This document shows, in pieces, positions 44,338 through 57,200 of a stretch of 64,000 nucleotides of DNA. The stretch is from Cydia pomonella. Taxonomy: Eukaryota; Arthropoda; Insecta; Lepidoptera; Tortricidae. The notes under the pieces are model-generated. The model saw only the letters and a list, made by a program, of their open reading frames with translations, ran no database searches and was not told the origin of the DNA. The position numbers and the translations under genes were made by a program. Each line of letters begins with the position of its first letter. Positions within the stretch are counted from its first letter, which is position 1. Location of the stretch: NCBI RefSeq assembly GCF_033807575.1, contig NC_084705.1:12890019-12954018 (forward strand), read 5' to 3'.

Positions 44338-44362
44338 TTTTTTTTTTTTTTTTTTTTTTTCT
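44338..44362. repeat. Poly-T tract
   Basis: A run of more than 20 T (GCGATTTTT and on), possibly the complement of a retroposon poly-A tail. Confidence 0.8.
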
Positions 44363-45150
44363 ACAAAGCAGCTTTTCACTCGAAATTAATTAATTCGTGT
44401 TTTACTTACTTTCTTAAAAAAGTGTACGGAATTATTTATTTGTTTTGCTACAAACCATACCTTGGTATAACCATCGAACTTTGATTATTTATTATCTTAT
44501 ATGTTCGATCTATCTTGTTTATATTTTGATCTTAGTTTAATCAAATCAAAACTGTGCTGAAATAAATATTGCACACTGCCCAGAGAAAAAGCAACGTAAA
44601 CAAAGTAAAATGCGTAAAAATAAGGATAAATACTTACAGGTATACCTACGTAGAATATTAAGTTTATACGTAATGGTGTTTGACCCCTACTCGTTTTGAA
44701 AGACCTATATTGGCGACTGAGATCATAATGCTATCACCTTTTCCCTTGTTAAGACCAACCAAGAGTGAAAGAGATGGCATAATGACTTCAGTCGCCATTT
44801 GGTATTGCGGCTAGCGGCTAGTATAGCTTGTATTTTACCACTTTGTCGGCATGATTGATTTATACATGCATGCCACACTAGATCATGAAACACAGCCTCG
44901 GATGGACAAACAGACGGACATGGCGAAACTGTAAGGGTACCTACCTAGTTGACTACGGAACCTTACCCCGCACTTCGAATATTTTAAACCTAAGTCTAAA
45001 ATATTGTTTTATTAGCTCGAACACGACATTGATAATTTTGTCAATTTTGTGGATGTAGGTCATGTGCAGGTTATTCGGGTGTTTCTTTTTCTTCATTGTT
45101 TTGCCTTACTTTAATAACACTTACGGCGGGCTAGGACGATAAAGACTAAT
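44363..45150. other. No gene seen
   Basis: AT-rich DNA. 44880-44970 (GGATGGACAAACAGACGGAC, then TGACTACGGAACCTTACC) is an end fragment of the dispersed repeat at 3384-3700. Confidence 0.45.
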
Positions 45151-45151
45151 A

Positions 45152-45361
45152 GACCAATTCAAGTATATTTTTTCGATCTGTTTCCGATATAATATCATCA
45201 CATCCAGAGCTGAAATTAAGATTATGTGGAAAGAATCTCTGGATCACTGAGCTGAACTGAATTTATTTAACCAAAATCTGACGTTTTGGAAGTGATCTAT
45301 TGGCACTGACAGATCAACATCATATCGAAAACGGATCTAATAACTAAAACTCGAATCGGTC
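45152..45361. mobile_element. 210-bp MITE, TA target
   Basis: GACCAATTCAAGTATATTTT (left) and, inverted, GACCGATTCGAGTTTTAGTT (right), with further arm match TCGATCTGTTTCCGATAT / ATATCGAAAACGGATC. TA flanks both ends. Confidence 0.7.
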
Positions 45362-45990
45362 TATAAGTTTTTTAGGTTGTTTGAGATTTGCCTTTCAACA
45401 TATTATATTCTGGGGTGGATTTTAATTTAAACTACTCTGAGCTCCAGTATTACAATGAACATTCGTGCAACGAAATGATTAGGTATATACATACCTACGT
45501 GATTAAAAACACTGTATACACATATGTTAGTAATTATAACCAAATTTTCCTGAATGAAAAGATAAAATGTTGATATGCGTTTATTTCTTCCTCCGTAATT
45601 AGTGTGTTAAGATTATTACTCGTATTAATTATAATATGTGTCAAACATGCATGTGGCTTACCATGAGGTGGTCGTGAATCTCAGTTTGAGGGGGAAGCGT
45701 ACCGTAACACCATTGGGAAATAGAAAGTAGATGACATAATGCGATATTAGAAGGAAACATTTTTCAAGAGAAGGAAAAATTTTGGAATAGAAGATAGTAC
45801 TGGCGGGATAATCCCCTAGCTTATGTGCAGATCTACGATTCGCCTACATGTATTATACGGCCTACGGATTTCATTTAATGTTACAAACTCTTAATACTTG
45901 AATGACGATTAAGATTAAACTATAAGAGCTACCTACATAAAATAGTATCGAAACGATCGAACGCTACTTGGAACACATCTAATAAAGACA

Positions 45991-46262
45991 AACGGCCCGA
46001 TCCGAAGAATGATTAAGACACGTTTAAGATCTTGGAAAGGTCTTTAAAAATCGATAGCTAAACGACATGTCAAAATTGATGTTTGTTTCTATTCCGCTGT
46101 GATCCCAATAAGATCTAAAACGATACTTCTAACGTTAAAGTGACATTGGTTGCCCAAATCGAGCCGCTTCTGTCAATTATACGACATACAAATGATATCC
46201 AAATGAAACTTATCTAAACCAGAACTTATCGTTATCGTATCGTATTCTTCGAATCAGGCCGT
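45991..46262. mobile_element. MITE with CGGCCCGATCCGAAGAAT ends
   Basis: AACGGCCCGATCCGAAGAAT at the left is matched at the right by ATTCTTCGAATCAGGCCGTT. The interior holds GATCTAAAACG and GATCTTGG words typical of a widespread lepidopteran MITE. Non-coding. Confidence 0.7.
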
Positions 46263-46724
46263 TAGTCTCATGAAACATTAATTTCGATCATTCTTTATTG
46301 GGCAATGCTTTTGCCTTGACAATACGAAAATTAATGGTATATATGCCCACATTGTTCATGAAATTACTGGTAAACAAGTATCAATGTGGACTTTTCAGAT
46401 CCGACCATAAAAGGAACCCGAGGCGAGACTTATATCCATACGGATACTAGGGAGCTCCAAGTGGACCCATCGGACCCTTCGTATGACCCCGGACAATTGA
46501 ATTATTTAATACTCCTAATAATATGACTTTATCTCATTTACACCGCGTACATATGCGCAGTTGACTGGATGAACCATAACCGTTGTTTTTAGCAACATCT
46601 CAAAATGTGGTTTTAAATTAACTGATACGTTATCGGGATTGACTTATCAGGCAGCTTAACTGCGTACCAGTATGAAATACCTACATAATATGTATATCAA
46701 TACAGCCACATTCAAAAGTGCTTA
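46263..46724. other. No gene seen
   Basis: AT-rich DNA between two MITEs. Confidence 0.4.
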
Positions 46725-46899
46725 GGCCGGGGTCGTTTTCACCCGCCGCCCGCGGCCGACAGCGGCCCGCCGCCCGCGGCGTCTGAATGGTATGTTCGGG
46801 AATGCTCGGGAGTGGTCGTTTTCGCCCGCCGCGTTGGGGACACCGCCGCGGCGGCGGGCCGCTGTCGGCCGCGGGCGGCGGGTGAAAACGACCCCGGCC
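46725..46899. mobile_element. GC-rich MITE, TTA target
   Basis: Arms of over 50 bp (GGCCGGGGTCGTTTTCACCC then GCCGCCCGCGGCCGACAGCG) are mirrored at the right end; TTA occurs directly outside both ends (46722-46724, 46900-46902). A 3-bp TWA duplication is typical of PIF/Harbinger. A minus-strand open frame of 71 codons is only a by-product of the GC-rich arms. Confidence 0.8.
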
Positions 46900-46902
46900 T
46901 TA

Positions 46903-47784
46903 GACACATTAAATCCGTTCACAAAGTGACCTTGCAATTTTGAACTCGGTGTACCTATATACCCACACTTGATAAATATACATATAAATTATTTGCCACA
47001 TTTTGTTCGCCACTCTGTCACCAGTATCGATATTAGTAGCTAATCATAACCGCATTAAACATTCAATCGGATCGAGTCGATATTTATAAATTTAACAATG
47101 TACACAATTTGATAAAAAATCGTCTAGGCATAATAACACGTAATAGGTACCTAAAAAATAAATTATTACCAAATAAGTCATAATTGGTAATATCAAAGCA
47201 ATTTATCGCAACAAGGAAAGTTATAATGTTTGCATTCTTAACAAATTGCTTTTCAGTTATTATGTTTTCGATTTAAAATAAAATTAGGGAATCGATAAAT
47301 AAATTGGGATACATTATGATGATGAAGGTTATAAGTATGTATATTAAGTCGTGCGACACATACGTACCTATACTTCTTACATGATATATACCTAAGCAGC
47401 AGAATATGCCAAACAAAAAATAGGTAGTCTAAATAAATCATATGCATACAATAAAGCGTAAAAAACTTGTTTGTTTAGAAAAGTTCAGCTGACATGACTA
47501 ATTTCTAACTGTAAAAGAACGATAGCCAGTGAATGGCTTTTAAATGTTAATAATAATTAATAATGTTAACCGCGATTCCGTCATGAATTTCCCGAGTAGC
47601 GCGTCATCTCTCAAGATGATACCAACAATAACGTTGATCTCTTCTTTTCTTCTTTATACTCGTAAAGCTGTGTAGGTGGACCTACATTTGCATTTAGGTA
47701 AATTAAAGTCAAATTACTCACCCACGTTATCAGTATTAGCCGAGTCATATAGAATTCTAATTGGTCGAAATAAAATGAGTACAA
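46903..47784. other. Region 3' of the collagen gene, no gene seen
   Basis: AT-rich sequence downstream of the collagen gene. No coding signal. Confidence 0.4.
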
Positions 47785-47790
47785 TTTATT
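47785..47790 (-). terminator. Candidate poly(A) signal for collagen
   Basis: AATAAA on the minus strand about 270 nt beyond the collagen stop codon at 48059, a plausible 3' UTR length. No other evidence. Confidence 0.4.
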
Positions 47791-48058
47791 ATGCCGTTAA
47801 AAATTCACAGAATATCATGTGCACACAATTATAATAATTTGTAAAACCTACTTCCCGAAACTTATTACAGTTCTCAAAAAAGTGGATAAAATAACAACGC
47901 GGAATTAGTAATCACGATAAGGAAAAAATTACAATATTAGGTACCTATGAGTAATGTACCTAATGTAGGTATGTACGCCCAACGCCACTAGCAGGAGATC
48001 GATCGAGTCTAAGGTGAAATCGGGTGTTAGATGAAAAAGTGGTTAAGGGTTAAGGGGT

Positions 48059-48247
48059 TCAGTCATGGTGCAGGGCGAGATGCGCATTGTCGGTGTAGTC
48101 GTCGTAATCTCGGGGCGCATCAAGCTCATCCTCGCGCACATCGTACTCTTCGCCAGGCTCTTCCTCTGATTCTTCCCCCACGTCCCCCGGCCCTCCCCCT
48201 CCCGCGCCCTCTTCGCCTGGCTCCCGAGGTAGCGCCGCCACGGACTC
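48059..48247 (-). CDS. Collagen last exon: acidic tail
   Basis: After acceptor GGTGTGGCAG the frame reads ESVAALPREPGEEGAGGGGP, GDVGEESEEEPGEEYDVRED and ELDAPRDYDDYTDNAHLALH before HD and the stop: 62 residues, very rich in Glu and Asp and free of cysteine. The exon is GC-rich in AT-rich flanks. Vertebrate MACIT collagens usually end a few residues after the second cysteine, so this tail is an extension. It joins PAK of the preceding exon in phase. Confidence 0.75.
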   Translation of the reverse strand, partial: ESVAALPREPGEEGAGGGGPGDVGEESEEEPGEEYDVREDELDAPRDYDDYTDNAHLALHHD

Positions 48248-51200
48248 CTGCCACACCACACATGCACTCAACTACCCACTACATAATTATTATTGTTATG
48301 CTCAAACATTGCATGCATTAACGTACAACAAAGAGTAATTCATTAGATGGGAATGTAAGCTAGTATGTTATGTCCAGAGATCGGACAAATTTGCGTCATT
48401 GCTCGCAATAATGTGGACATGACTCCAAAATTAATCAAATATGTCATCATTTAATTAATTTCTTACTTGACTTAAATTTTAATTCCTAGTCAATAAATAC
48501 AAAAGTTTGTTAAAGTATAGATTTATTAAGAAAATGATCAGTATTTTTTCAAAATTTTCTACAGTCAAGTCAGTCTATTTCTTTTTACATCAAAAATATA
48601 CTTAAGTGCTGAAAAACTCCGCTCGCACTCCACTGATGTTAATGGGGCAAACTTAAGTAGTTTTATAGGAATATTATTATTCAAGTATAATTCAGAGTTT
48701 ATTTCCGGTCTAAGTTGTGGGCGATAACCTCAAAATCGGGATAAACTAAACAAAGAACAGAAAATATAGATAAAACTACTTAAGTTTGCCCCATTAACAT
48801 CAGTGGAGTGCGAGCGAAGTTTTTCAGCACTTAAGTTTATTTTTGATGTAAAAAGAAATAGACTGACAGCAGAAATTTTGGAAAAAATACTGATTATTTT
48901 CGTTAATAAATCTATACTTTAACAAACTTTTGTATTTATTGACTAGGAATTAAAATTTAAGTCAAGTAAGAAATTAATTAAATGTTTACATATTTGAGTC
49001 ATGTCCACATTATTGCGAGCAATGACGCAAATTTGTCCGATCTCTGGCTTATGTCTGAAAATATTATACGTTATGTAATTTTTTTGTTTCTTGGCAACTA
49101 CTAATTGAGATAGGAATCTTAATTGGATAAAACCCACATGTTGTAAGCTAAGTATTTATTTTTAGTTATTAGTTACTATATCAAATGATTTATAAAATGT
49201 AAATAAAGTCATATGAAGGAAGCTTCTACTCTCTACTGACGTATCCCTGCTTTAGCTTCTTAAAATGCAGTTTCATTTGCTAAATTGTTGAGGAAATTAC
49301 AATAAGCGTTTTGTATTACGTCACTCATAAAACATATTCCTTGTCACTGAAATAGCCTTTGTACTGAACTACCTATAAAAGGATACAACAACGTATTAAC
49401 AGGAATATATATATGTAGTCGGCGGCAAAACGAGATCTAAGATGTATTCTTAGTATTTTTGGAATCTCCTTAGTGTCGGTTTTAATTTGCTTTAGCTTGT
49501 CAAGTCTCAATTTAAATACTGTACCAGTACCTAGTTTTAAGTATGTTTTCTTTAATACGAGGGTGATCCAAAAGTAATGATAATCAGTATGAAAAACATC
49601 ACATGTTTAAAAACATATTTTATTTTTCAATTTAGTCTTTTAGAAAGCTTACTCACATGGAAAAAAAATGTTTTGTTGACCCTTAAAAAATGCCTTCAAG
49701 AAGCCATTGCTTCGCTATAATTCAAAAATTTGGTGCTTCTTAGATGCTCCTTCAGCCGTGGAAAGGGATAAAAGACGATGGGGGCTAGATCTGTCAAATA
49801 TGGGCGGCTTTCTGGCAATTTGAACCCTGCATGACGTATGGCTGCCGCTGCAATATCGGCCTTGTAGGGGGGTCTTTTGTTCGGCCGTTAACATTCTAGG
49901 CACCCAACGAGCGGAGACATTTTTCATGTGTAATTCATGCGTTAAGGTTGAATACTACCACAAGAGGTCCTCGTGAGTTCATCTAGATGCCTGATAGGTA
50001 TCCTTCTATCTGCTAACACGAGATCGTGATTTTTTTGTCGTTTTCTTTAGTAAGTTAGTTGATGTTCGACTCAGGTTAAACTGCTTGCACCAGCGTGCAA
50101 CTGTAGAATACGGGGAAGTAGGGTCCCCCAAGGTCCCGCTAAATTTGTTTGGTTGGTACACATTTTTTTCAAACAGAAGTACTTAGTAACGGTGCTCACT
50201 TTAGTTTTCTCCATTCCCACGCATTTTTTTCGACAACTCACGAATAAATGGATCTATCTCAGTAACAGATCTATATTCTTTAAAAAAAAAATTATTAAGT
50301 GGACAGGAACCGCCTCGCTTTACTGTTTGCATCCACTAAAATAATTTAATTATCATTACTTTTGGATCACCCCTCGTACATTGAGCGTGAATGGACCCCA
50401 CCCATAATTAATTAATTTAGTAACCAAACACTATTAGGTTAAGTACACTACTATAGTAGTATTGGCACGCAGTAGGTACCTGCTGAGTTGTGTAAGCGTG
50501 GTTTACCTTGGCGGGTCGCCATCCACATCCTGGTAACGGTAAACCGTCGGGCCCAAGCGGGCACGGCGCGTCCAGTCCTGGCACACCTTGCTCGCCCTTA
50601 TCACCTTTGTCTCCTTTGCGCCCGCGCTTCCCTGCTGGACCCTGCACAATAATACCGCGTTACAATACGTTGTTCCACTGACACCTCGCCACCAGCGCTC
50701 GACCCTCATGCATGCAGGGCAGCCGATATATCCACCAACATCTTCGTACACAGCAACTTCGCTTAATTCTCTTTCATTGGACATGAATACCTAAGACTGC
50801 CTTGCTTTCTATAGTAAAGAAACGGGCCGAACCCCAGACACTGGCTGCGTTTTCGATTCCGTTTAAGTAGAACTCACTTAGCAGAAACGAAACCGAGAAC
50901 CACTTCTACGAGGTCTCTATTATTATTATACATTACGTTGTATTGATGCACACCGTGTTAGTGAAGCCATGCAAATGAGATTTTAACTCGGAAAATTAGA
51001 GACATGTCGATGGAAATCCGAAACAGTGGATGCAGGAAGCAGAAAATTGTGGAAGGCCAAGATTCGTTCCTGCACTTACGGGTTCTCCTTTATATCCTTT
51101 GTCGCCCTTCGGGCCCTGCGAGCGAAACAACATGTTAGCGCTACATACGCATACTACATCACATCACTACATACCCGCCAACTAACCTCTTGTCCTGGAA

Positions 51201-54200
51201 TGCCATCCGTGCCCTGAAAATTGTTAAGTGCGCATCAGTGTATTAGTCGATCAGTGTTGTTAGTGCACTATTAGGGATGCGAAGCAAGTATTTTGCGGAA
51301 GCAGCTTCTACACGTACCGGCAGCCCCGGGTCACCGCGTTCTCCCTTGCTGCCCGGCTCGCCCTGCGCGCCCTGCACAGGACAAGCACTCGTCACTTACA
51401 CGCGCGCTCCTCTCAACAATCAAGCGCTTACAAATAATAAGATTATGAATGTCTTAGCGATATTACTAAAGCTTGTTTCAATGCTGTTATTTACAAATGA
51501 GTGAGGTGAATTTTGTTGAATGTATGTAGCGGAGGAGCGTAAAGTGAATCGTCGGGATACTCACCTTCATACCGTCGAGTCCAGGCGGGCCCTGCGGAAC
51601 AACGCACCGGTCAAATCAACGCTTCTCTTATGGTGGTCAGGCGTGGGTGCAGTTACAGCGACATGCGACGGAACGAGGAAGGTCGCCAGATAGATAGCCG
51701 TAGGTAGCTCATTCACAATCAGGATGGAAGGCAGAAGAGAAAGACTGGTATGCATAGCATGCAAATATTTATTTTCCTCAAAATAATTTGTAAACAACAA
51801 TATTCTTATGCTCTCGTGACGTATGGTACAAATGACAACTTTCAATTCTCATAAAAAAACTAAATCCTTAAGAGTAGGCTTATAGATTAGGAGGTACCCC
51901 CATTAGAATAGAATACATAGATAGGAAGGAGTATTTATATGAAGAACTTTAGAAGATATACACTTAGATTAGAGGTAGGAAACCTCGAGCGGCGAGCGGA
52001 GTGCTCCATATGTATGCGCTTATCCTTAACAACTATTAGATATGATTTGTACATTTCGTCATTAGATATAATTATTTGTTATTACAACAGCATACAAAAT
52101 GGCAATGGAATATAATAGGAAAATGCTCGATAAATAGATAAAGGTGAATACGTACGTACAAGTCAACATTAAAGTACATAACATTAGGAGAGTTGAGGGG
52201 CGCGACGCGCGCGGTGCGCGGTGCGCGAGGCGCCGGCCCCTCGGGACGGTAACACCCGGGTATACGCGGTCGCACGCCGTCACCACCCTGCTGCCGCCGC
52301 GCGCCGCTAAAGCTTGTGTTTTAAACCAATCTTTATGTAATTGAAGTAAACCAAATCTTTTTGAAAAGGGAGCAGGTTAGGTTCGGTAATAATATTAAAA
52401 AATAACCCTCTTAGGGCCACATTTACCATCCAGATTTAGCCACTAACTCGGAGTTGACCTTTAACACAGGGTTAAATTGTACTGCTAAATTATGGTCGAG
52501 GAAATTGCATTAGTTGCACCGTTGAATGTCATCGCTAATGGCTCTTTTACAATAGGGTAACAAAACAATCTTGATCCTAGTTACTTTTGTACATATTAAT
52601 TTCTAAGTTTACCTAGTATTCCACCTTTTTAATTCGTAGTCTATTATATAAAAAAAAAAAAAAAATGTATGTAAAGAAACATTAATTTCAAATTAAATAC
52701 GATTTGTGTCGAAAAAAAGGTTGATTTAGCTAATAACGTGTCGATATTATCCCAGAAACACAAAGTATCATAACTAGTTATTCCCGCTGTATGGATCCGA
52801 CGTGCGGAAAAGCACTTCACACCTCTTTTGTCCTTTTGTATTCATTAAGATAAAATTTTATGACCAATCGGTGCAAATTATATTTTGTCAATTATACCAG
52901 TACAATTTAACCCTGTGTCAACGGTTAACTCGGAGTTAGTGGCTAACCCTGGATCGTGCAAGTGGCCCTTAGTTTTGTCCAGTTGTCTATTGTATGTTAA
53001 GATATTTTAAGTGTCAAGTGGGTACCTACTAAGCGGCGGCAGCGGCGTGGCGCGGGGACGCTTTGCTTACTAAGTACCTATTGTTACACACCATACACGG
53101 CAAACGCCTCACAACTTCCACAATTAGACCTTACAACAGATTGTTCGCTACAATACACATTGGGCGAACTATTTTCATACATACTTAGATAGCACATGTA
53201 AAGGATATTAAAAGATAGGTAAATAGAATAGTTACAATATTATAATGAGAAGATATGATGAATGTTTACTTAAACGACTACAATTTACACCGTGTCCAAT
53301 AAGTTCGAATACAGTTATGATCCTTAATAAAATAAATTTACGCGTAGTTTATGTTATGAAAATTATATTAAATGAAAGCCACATTTATATACAATATTTA
53401 CAACAAATGTTTTGGAATAACTCCACCTTTAACTTTTTTTACAAGTTTCAAACGTTTCTCAAAAGAGTCACAAGCGGCACGCACCGCATCCATCGGCATA
53501 TCGTCCCATATTTGCATGATAACCTTTTTAAAATGGCTCAGGTTTGCGACTTTATAATTATTTAGTTTCGAGAGCATGTATGACCATACGAAATAATCTA
53601 GTACGTTTAAATCTGGAGAACTTGGTGGCCATTCAGTTTTCGGCAAAAAATCGGTCAAATTAGCCTTGCACCAAGCTTGAACAGCGTTTGCCGTATGCGA
53701 CGGAGCTCCGTCTTGTTGGAAAACATAATAATCGTCTGCAAACATATTTTTTAAATTTGGGGCAACATTTTTCTCCAAAACCTCCGATTTATAGTATGCC
53801 GCATTGATTTTGACGCCTTTATCAATAAAAACTAGAGGCAGTTTGCCCCTCTTACAAAGAGCACCCCAAACCATCACTGATGGTGAGCTCTGGAACCTAG
53901 GCACATTCTTTTCATACTCTGGAATGTCTTCTATCCGTGCTGCCCACAACCGGTCGTTCTGGGCGTTATGAGGCTGCTCTAACACAAAGAGTTTCTCGTC
54001 TGAGAAAACAAATTCGTCACCTGCGTGCCAAGAAAGTATGGTGCTACATCTTTCTACTCTCTTTTTCTTGGTTGCATCTGAAATGCCATGTACTTTTCGT
54101 TTTTTATAAGCATGACATCCAAGATCTTTTTTCAATATATTATGTACAGATCCCCTGGAAATTTTCAGATCAGCAGCTAATTTTCTAATAGATCGGTGTT

Positions 54201-57200
54201 TTTTCCGCCGAATTCGCTCTCTTATAGCCTTTACCACTTTTTCAGTTCTAGCTGAGCGGGGCCGACCGGATCTTTTCCTGTCCTCTGTAGAAGAGATCTC
54301 TTTATACCTTTTTATAGTAGTATAAACCAGATTCCGTTTAATTCCATGCGGTTGTAACGCCTTGAATATAGCACATGGCCTGTCGCCTTTAAGGAATTTT
54401 CTAATAATTTCTTCACGAACGTACTTCATCGTGTATTCAAGCCAAACTAAAAATACGTGACTCATGAAATTATAGTACTATGTTTATGTCAATATACTTT
54501 TTAAATTAAAATAAGAATTTTATATCCAGCGATCCGTATGTCTATACAGCAAGTGCTAAAAGTTTGTATTCGAACTTATTGGACACGGTGTATATTGGCT
54601 GAGTTGCGCTAACTTTTTTGCTCGTACCATCAAATTGTCTCTGCGCATACAACACATCTTTTTAAGAATAATACGTAGGTATATATACAAAACTGCGCAC
54701 ATTGCAACTATTAGTCATATTTATTATATAAACGAGTGTACGTCTGTTTCTTAGTGATCATTGTCGGGATACGGTCTATTACGACAAAATGTATGACATT
54801 CGCTATTGGAAATTAACTAGGCCACATGGGTATGTAATGTATACTTATAGTTATTCTATAAACTTGCCTCCAGAATCAGGCGAACTAAATTGGCATGAGA
54901 TTGACAGAGAAAATTATACCAGGAATAACAAAGAAAACATAGTCATGAGTATATGTCGATAAAATTACATCGAATATTAAGATATAAAGGGGTCAGAAAA
55001 GGATTTAGATTTATGAACGTCACGAGCAAAGTGGTTGATTCGATTGTAAGATTATGACGTTGCCGATCAAGAAGTGTGGACGCGAAAATGCCAAATTTCG
55101 ATGTTAGTATGCAGATTTGTGAGCGAGTTGTTTATTTCTAGAGCTCGGTTGTCATCATGAATGTAAAATTGGTGATTTAATGATAACATTTGTAAAATAA
55201 ATTAAAAAAATACTTAAAGTTACAATTGAACTGACTGCACAAGAGTAGCGCCCCTAGCACTGCAGTGAATTCTAGCGATATTCTCTAATTCAAACTTTAT
55301 TGAAAATATCGATATGAACAGCAATGGCCAAACTGTGGTATCATTTGTGCACATTGACTTGTTAATTTAGTTCGCCTGATTCTGAGGGCAACTTTAGTTA
55401 TAATGACAAATTATATGACGTGGGTAACTGAAACGTCGCATGAATAATGATCGTATAGCAAAAAGGTATCCATCAGGTATGCAGTGGCGCATTGTAATAT
55501 AATATAGTACGCATTCACACTAATCCATACAAAGCGACACGATTTGCAGTGTGCCTACTTCTGCCGCAGTTAGCATATGTGCAGTTGGTACATTTTAGAG
55601 CTCCGTACAAAACTTTGTTGACGGAGCTCTTACTGGTTGTTAAACAAGTTATTAGTGCTTTAATGCCAAGCGAGGCAGAGTTGACACTGAAGTCATGCGC
55701 AGTGCAGTCTTAGTGAGGTATTAAGAGATAAGTACGGCACAAACCGTTTCGTTTCCTCTATATACAAAAAATATTTCTAACTTTTAAAAATATTCACTCT
55801 GATTATAACTATGTACATAATTGTTTGGTATAAGGTACATTGATTACCTACTTATCTTATTAACTATAATGAAGAGACAAAATAATCAGGAAATTAATGT
55901 GTATACAAGGCATAACAAAACGAGGGTATCCGTTTAAGAGCATATTTGGTATCGTGTTCTGATTAGGCAAAAGTAGAAGAAAAAGTTGGCCTTTGTATCG
56001 AAGGTTAGCCGATTTGGATGACCTGGCCCAAGAAAAAAAAATCCCCTCATCATTTTTTTTATTCTACTTTTTTCCTAAACAGAACATGAAACCGAATATG
56101 CCCTTAAACGGATCCCCACTATTTTTGTTACATCTTGTAGACATGAAACTTGGTCGACTCACACCAGCGCGCCAATTCATATGAATATTATTACCACTTG
56201 TTAGTTGGCATTGGTGCAAGTCTGCAAGTGTATAAACAGCAACACTCTTAACTCTCCATCGGTAAATCTTATGCCTTTTGTAGTAAGGTCCACCCATGGG
56301 CAGTTAACAGTGTGGGCGATGGTATAGCCAAAATCAAGATAAATAGAAGTTAAGTATTTAGAGAGTAGAATAATGAATTAATGAATTAATTTATTTTTAT
56401 TTCAGACTTTTTCAAATCCATATTTTTGTTAGTAGTTACACATGTAGAAAAATGGTTAGTAAACAATGATGACTATCAATAAATTAATAAATTTAAATTT
56501 AAATTAATAAAACATAAATAATCCTATAACAATATTTTCCGGGTGATAAAACTCGACAGCATGTGTTTTCTCACCCAGAAAAATAAGATAGGATTGTCCC
56601 ATCTCTCGGCAATGGCTTTCAGGATGCTGTTGGTGCTGTTCCATATCCTGTGCATCAGGGAGGCAACACGTTTACGGATTATTGTATAAAAACAATCCGT
56701 TCGAGCTTCCGCAAACATTCCCGATGCACTACAATATTTATTCAGCCCCATCAGCACCCTGAAGGCATTGTTATACTGGACCCGGAGAGCACTGTACGAT
56801 TTCTGCGTATATCTGGTCCACAGGGCGCAAGTGTACATGGACTGACAATAAGCTTTGAATAATGTTATTTTAACTTCATTAGTACATCTTGCGAACCTGC
56901 GTGCCAGCATATTGCAGCGCACGGCCAGCGCTCTCCGTTCCCTCTCCATATCTAAATCATCTGTGAGATCGTCCGTGACCCAGTGACCCAAGTACTTGAA
57001 TTTTGTAACCCTCACAAGCAGCTTGCCGTTTAGCGTTACAGGTGGAACCTTTTTATATATCTTCTTCCCGGCCTTAAACACCAGGAGCTCGCTTTTTGTT
57101 TCATTGTACTTGAGTCCATATGTCACGGCATATCTCTCACAGATGTTTATCAGCTGTTGTAGTATAATGTAAGTAGTTGATTATTTAGTACCTCGGTCTG

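Noticed and set aside
46722..46937. 71-codon minus-strand protein
   Set aside because: It lies across the GC-rich arms of a MITE and has no support beyond being open.
48375..49047. microRNA precursor
   Set aside because: Arms of ~290 bp with hAT coding sequence and near-identical 8-mers at the flanks fit a foldback transposon, not a pre-miRNA.
52062..52344. Additional collagen exon or small gene in a GC-rich island
   Set aside because: No Gly-X-Y pattern in any frame, and the triplet series from flanking exons closes in phase without it.
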